Shown here: piece after piece, positions 21,796 to 24,415 of the stretch
Position numbering within the stretch: the first letter of the stretch is position 1
Layout of the letters: the number at the start of each line of letters is the position of its first letter
IMG/VR virus record: IMGVR_UViG_3300032736_000966
Coordinates: 1-24,415 of that record
Source: a virus
Reading direction: 5' to 3' (one strand)
Length of the DNA stretch: 24,415 bases
The notes under the pieces: model-generated
Database searches by the model: none
Told to the model about the DNA's origin: nothing
The model's input: the letters and a program-made list of their open reading frames with translations, nothing else
Made by a program: the position numbers and the translations under genes

Positions 21796-22376
21796 GCGGT
21801 CGGTGCGCTCGTGCCCAGCCGTTCGTGGAGCAGTATCTCGAGCTCGCTTTGCTTGGCCTCCGTCCATTCAAAATCAACCGCATCGTCGCAATCCAGATCG
21901 AAGGCTTCGTAGAGCCTGCCGTAGTTGCGATGGTGTTCGGCGTAGAAATACTTTTCTGCTTCTGAGAAAAGATCCGGGGCACGAAGATAGATGACGGTAG
22001 CGCGGCCGAAGTGATCGGGCTGCGCCACGTATTCGTCAGCGATCGATTGCTGTGCATCATCGTGGCGGTACAAGTTGTTGCGTACCGCCTGCACGGCCTC
22101 GATGCCTTTGCCCTCGGACAAGGTGATGATGCGCCGGGCGTGGCCATCGAGCGGTGCGGACTGCTTGGCATCGAGCGCTGCGCAAATTGCCAGAACGCCT
22201 AAACGAAATGACTGGCTGGCCCCGTTGAGCACCGCGTCGGTGGGCCACGCAAACGTTGCGAAGGCCTGCGTCTGCTCATCGTTGCCGTGCGCTGCGATGA
22301 GGGTTCGAATGGAGGCGAGCGGAGCCAGCTCGACAAAGCGGTGCAGCGAGGGAATGTTGCGGTATAGCTTGATCAT
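21792..22376 (-). CDS. Unknown early protein upstream of the helicase
   Basis: A 194-residue protein starting MIKLYRNIPSLHRFVELAPLASI. It is mildly acidic near the end (YEAFDLDCDDAVDFEWTEAKQSELEILLHERL) and has no membrane segment, signal or recognised catalytic motif. I do not recognise the family. It lies 18 bases after the repressor stop, with only a weak ribosome binding site (GTGAAG), and overlaps the helicase start by 4 bases. The last residues (GTSAPTA) are encoded by DNA that in the helicase frame looks like helicase linker, so the natural C-terminus may have been replaced in a deletion event. Confidence 0.7.
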   Translation of the reverse strand: MIKLYRNIPSLHRFVELAPLASIRTLIAAHGNDEQTQAFATFAWPTDAVLNGASQSFRLGVLAICAALDAKQSAPLDGHARRIITLSEGKGIEAVQAVRNNLYRHDDAQQSIADEYVAQPDHFGRATVIYLRAPDLFSEAEKYFYAEHHRNYGRLYEAFDLDCDDAVDFEWTEAKQSELEILLHERLGTSAPTA

Positions 22377-22394
22377 TGTTTTTCTTCACTTGAG

Positions 22395-22988
22395 TCATGC
22401 ACCGTAGCGCCGAACAATTCCGACCAGAACGCCAAAAATCTGCAGCTTGCCTTTCGGGTGAATGAGCGGATATCGTGTGTTGTGCGGCTTCAGCGCAAAA
22501 GCGCCATCAACTTTGACGAGTTCCTTCAGGGTGAACTCGCCATCGACCTGCGCCACCACGAACTTGCCCGCACGGGCCAAGCTCTTGCGCTCGATCACCG
22601 CCAGGTCGCCGTCATAAATACCGGCATCGATCATCGAGTCGCCTTTGACCGGGATGACTGCGGTGGTGGCCGGGTTCTTGACCAGGAAATCGTTGAAGAA
22701 AAACGGTTGTGCCTGCACATCAGTGGCGCTGACCGGGGCGCCTGCCGGAACGGCGGCATCGGCTAAGTGCAACTCAAAGAAGCGTTTGCCTGGAATCCAG
22801 GCATCGTCATCGGGGGCGCGGGTGACGTAGCCGTGCAGGGCCAGCCGGTCCATGAGTTTGAAGGAGGCCGCGCGCGAGGCAAACCCCAACAAGTCGGCGA
22901 TGCGCTGCAGGGCCGGGATGTGGTGGTGGCGGGCGTAATAGGCGCGTAGCGCGTCTAGGTGCTCGTGATCGCGGTTAGGGTGGCGCAT
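22395..22988 (-). CDS. LexA-like self-cleaving repressor (S24 peptidase)
   Basis: A 197-residue protein. The N-terminal winged helix (LDALRAYYARHHHIPALQRIADLLGFASRAASFKLMDRLALHGYV) is LexA-like. The C-terminal S24 domain has a cleavable Ala82-Gly83 bond (VPAGAPV), nucleophile Ser118 (VKGDSMIDAGI) and Lys155 (FTLKELVK). Spacing is almost identical to E. coli LexA (84/85, 119, 156). It should therefore repress until RecA filaments trigger autocleavage. It is the only repressor in the window and leads the early operon, so it is the candidate lysogeny repressor, although a LexA-like cargo role is possible. A palindromic operator lies within its own promoter, suggesting autoregulation. Confidence 0.93.
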   Translation of the reverse strand: MRHPNRDHEHLDALRAYYARHHHIPALQRIADLLGFASRAASFKLMDRLALHGYVTRAPDDDAWIPGKRFFELHLADAAVPAGAPVSATDVQAQPFFFNDFLVKNPATTAVIPVKGDSMIDAGIYDGDLAVIERKSLARAGKFVVAQVDGEFTLKELVKVDGAFALKPHNTRYPLIHPKGKLQIFGVLVGIVRRYGA

Positions 22989-23021
22989 GGAGTGCTTTAT
23001 GGGAAATGTTGGAATACTGCT

Positions 23022-23050
23022 ATTGTAGTAAACGAATGTTTACCACGCAA
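23022..23050 (-). promoter_or_regulatory. Promoter and palindromic operator of the LexA-like gene
   Basis: On the minus strand TTGCGT (23050-23045), a 17-base spacer and TACAAT (23027-23022) form a good sigma-70 promoter. The spacer is almost filled by the perfect inverted repeat GTAAAC-ATTC-GTTTAC (23043-23028). It differs from the E. coli SOS box (CTGT-N8-ACAG). A repressor bound there would exclude RNA polymerase from the early operon. Confidence 0.8.
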
Positions 23051-23080
23051 GCAAATCCGCACAAATCACTTTAAAGCGCC

Positions 23081-23632
23081 TCAGGGCCGCTTTTTTGCCT
23101 TTCGCCAATCCCAAGGCGGTATCGGTTCGGGGCCGGCCCACAGGCCCACGTTTCGGCTGCGGGCGTCCTCTTCGGCCAGCCGGTAGCGCTGGGCATCATC
23201 GCCGGACTGCTCGCGGGCGTAGTCCCGATGCCACCATGCTAGGCCCGCTGTGATCTGACTCAGGCAGGCATCGACGGTTTTAGGGCAGTCACCGGCTTTG
23301 CAGGGGGCCTCGGCCACCAGCACCTTGCCCACGATGCGGCCGTAGCGGTCGCGTTTGGTCCACCGCACTTCGATTTCCTTGCCAAAGACCAGGCGCGAGA
23401 GGTTTTGTTTTGAGGGTTCGCCGAAGGCTTGGGCTTTTTCTGGGGCGTCGATGCCGGAGAGCCGAATCTTGTGCTGGGCGCGCTCAGCATCGAGCACCGT
23501 GAGCGTATCGCCATCGCTCACCGCGACCACCTGGCCGGTGATGGTCGCAGCAAAGCCCGGGCCCGCCAGCAGAAAAAGTGCGAGCGTCCAGCCTAAAAAC
23601 CGAAGTGCATTAACCAGATGATTACCCTGCAT
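23081..23632 (-). CDS. Exported thermonuclease (staphylococcal nuclease family)
   Basis: A 183-residue protein from ATG 23632. Residues 1-29 form a signal peptide (hydrophobic core LGWTLALFLLAGPGFA, AXA-type end GFAA), so the enzyme should act outside the cytoplasm. The nuclease core has Asp40 and Asp42 (VSDGDTLTV), Arg57, Asp62 and Glu65 (IRLSGIDAPE) and Arg96/99 (RDRYGRIVGK), matching the spacing of the metal and phosphate ligands of staphylococcal nuclease. Three Cys in the CKAGDCPKTVDAC region may form a disulphide. It lies upstream of the repressor promoter and faces the same way, and starts divergently from the recombinase module. The earlier ATG at 23674 would spoil the signal peptide. 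Confidence 0.9.
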   Translation of the reverse strand: MQGNHLVNALRFLGWTLALFLLAGPGFAATITGQVVAVSDGDTLTVLDAERAQHKIRLSGIDAPEKAQAFGEPSKQNLSRLVFGKEIEVRWTKRDRYGRIVGKVLVAEAPCKAGDCPKTVDACLSQITAGLAWWHRDYAREQSGDDAQRYRLAEEDARSRNVGLWAGPEPIPPWDWRKAKKRP

Positions 23633-23703
23633 GGCTTTGCTTGACCCTCCACTTCGGAAGTTTTGATTCACCATTGTGATGGTTGCAACTGCACAAAGCC
23701 ATC

Positions 23704-23916
23704 ATGAAAAACATTGAACTCCCCACGCCATCAACCCTGTCGCCACAGACGCGTGCCGGTGAAATTACCGCAATCATTTCGGCGTGCCTCGTTCGCTGCC
23801 TTACAAACTCACAGACAGTGGACAAAATCCCACACAGCGAGCAGCAGAGACAAACTCAACTTGGCTTGTGCCAGGGAAGAAGCGTTCATACAAACCCCTA
23901 TCAACAGGAGATGTGA
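23704..23916 (+). CDS. Small protein of the DUF2924-serine recombinase module
   Basis: A 70-residue protein (MKNIELPTPSTLSPQTRAGEITAIISACLVRCL ... ending VHTNPYQQEM). Its TGA shares a base with the DUF2924 ATG (TGATG). Small genes with an LSP(Q/E)-RAGEI-AIL-A-LVR start and a VHTNP-type end regularly precede DUF2924 genes in proteobacterial prophages as I recall; the function is unknown. An inverted repeat ACCAT-TGTG-ATGGT (23670-23683) lies 20 bases ahead of the ATG, between it and the divergent nuclease gene, and may be a regulator site. No strong ribosome binding site is seen. Confidence 0.7.
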   Translation: MKNIELPTPSTLSPQTRAGEITAIISACLVRCLTNSQTVDKIPHSEQQRQTQLGLCQGRSVHTNPYQQEM

Positions 23917-24371
23917 TGAGCGAAATTAAAACCTCAGTGTCAGCCCGGGTGGCGCAGCTGTCCAGCCTGCCAATCAAAGAAATCTGGGTGCTGTGGGACC
24001 GTTACTTCTCGCGCCGGCCGGACAAACCCAACCGCGAATATCTCCAGTCGCGCCTAGCCTACAAACTCCAGGAAGAGGCCTTTGGTGGCTTGCCAATCGA
24101 AACCGCCCGGCGCCTGGCCAACATCGGCGTCGAGCATTCCAAAATCAAGGAACGACGCAAACCCTGTGACATTCATCTGGCACCGGGCACCGTGCTGATG
24201 CGCCAGTGGGGCGAGCGCGATCACAAGGTGACGGTCAGCGCCGAGGGCACATTCGAATACGAGGGTCGGTTCTTCAAGAGCTTGTCGTCGGTGGCGCGGC
24301 ACATTGCCGGCACGCCATGGTCGGGGCCCTTGTTTTTTGGGTTGCGCCGTAACGAGGAGGTGTGCGAATGA
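23916..24371 (+). CDS. DUF2924 protein, partner of the serine recombinase
   Basis: A 151-residue protein from ATG 23916, with AGGAG upstream. Characteristic DUF2924 features: VAQLSSLPIKEIWVLWDRYFSRRPDKPNREYLQSRLAYKLQEEAFGGL near the N-terminus and PGTVLMRQWGERDHKVTVSAEGTFEYEGRFFKSLSSVARHIAGTPWSGPLFFGL at the C-terminus. The second part is basic-aromatic and likely to bind DNA. The family occurs next to large serine recombinases in prophages and may be an accessory or directionality protein; this is not established. It overlaps the recombinase start by ATGA. Confidence 0.9.
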   Translation: MSEIKTSVSARVAQLSSLPIKEIWVLWDRYFSRRPDKPNREYLQSRLAYKLQEEAFGGLPIETARRLANIGVEHSKIKERRKPCDIHLAPGTVLMRQWGERDHKVTVSAEGTFEYEGRFFKSLSSVARHIAGTPWSGPLFFGLRRNEEVCE

Positions 24372-24415
24372 ACGACGTCCCCACCAAACCGCGTCAGCGC
24401 TGCGCCGTCTACTGC
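24368..24415 (+). CDS. Serine recombinase, N-terminus only
   Basis: Sixteen codons are present before the right edge (MNDVPTKPRQRCAVYC). RCAVYC is the first beta strand of the resolvase/invertase catalytic domain, normally followed by RVST, whose Ser is the nucleophile; that residue lies beyond the window. The gene overlaps the DUF2924 stop as ATGA. Together with DUF2924 it is almost certainly the integrase of the prophage, so an attachment site should lie near, probably just outside the window. Length and integrity cannot be judged. Confidence 0.8.
   Translation, partial: MNDVPTKPRQRCAVYC

Noticed and set aside
23044-23095. Terminator after the nuclease gene
   Set aside because: AAAGCG/CGCTTT can pair, but the loop is unpaired and the minus-strand T tail is short, so I did not call it.
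1-24415. tRNA genes, CRISPR array or insertion sequences
   Set aside because: No cloverleaf-like segment, no regularly spaced repeat-spacer array and no transposase open frame were found by reading.

Overview
The window is most of a lambda/HK97-type tailed prophage (siphovirus layout, about 58-60% GC by eye), probably in a betaproteobacterium such as a Burkholderiales, Rhodocyclales or Nitrosomonadales member. The host group is inferred from gene families (DUF3489, DUF6900, DUF6362, the DUF2924-serine recombinase pair, HK97-type head genes) and not from any host marker. No rRNA, tRNA, CRISPR array or complete insertion sequence was found.

Layout. (a) 1-13828, minus strand: the late operon. 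Read from right to left it holds small terminase, large terminase, portal, S49 prohead protease, HK97 capsid, an unassigned structural gene, head-tail connector, head closure, gp10-like, tail completion (DUF3168), tail tube, tail chaperone G/GT, tape measure and distal tail proteins. Genes mostly overlap as TGATG or ATGA. A plus-strand HigB/HigA-like toxin-antitoxin pair sits between tail tube and tail chaperone (4.2-4.9 kb). (b) 13.9-14.4 kb: a strong inverted repeat and a minus-strand HNH endonuclease gene. (c) 14.46-16.13 kb: a plus-strand accessory island of four small genes (including DUF6900 and DUF3489) followed by a BrnT/BrnA toxin-antitoxin pair with a clear promoter-operator. (d) 16.1-18.8 kb, minus strand: two tandem ParB-domain DNA methyltransferases, one with a DPPY motif and one with SPPY. 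(e) 18.8-19.16 kb: an intergenic control region with two minus-strand terminators, short TGCAAACC repeats and a sequence closely resembling lambda cosQ-cosN. (f) 19.16-23.0 kb, minus strand: the early/replication block. It holds a DUF6362 regulator-like protein, a small protein, a RuvC-like resolvase, a region of inverted/iterated repeats (origin candidate), a duplicated primase C-terminal domain, an N-terminally shortened SF3 helicase, an unknown gene and a LexA-like self-cleaving repressor with a palindromic operator inside its promoter. (g) 23.08-24.4 kb: a signal-peptide-bearing thermonuclease (minus) and, divergently, a small gene, a DUF2924 gene and the start of a serine recombinase, the likely integration module, which runs off the right edge.

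How it fits together: the serine recombinase would integrate the phage, and the LexA-like repressor would hold it silent and release it on DNA damage by autocleavage. The helicase, resolvase and repeat region would serve replication and recombination. The DUF6362 protein is a candidate switch to late transcription through the terminators at 18.8-18.9 kb. The terminase-portal-capsid-tail genes build the virion. The methyltransferases and the two toxin-antitoxin pairs are host-interaction cargo.

The points most worth a second look are the lambda-like cos in a phage whose terminase is of the P27/HNH type, a very clear -1 frameshift signal in the tail chaperone, the duplicated and shortened primase-helicase locus beside a repeat-rich origin candidate, and two toxin-antitoxin promoters that appear to make leaderless mRNAs.
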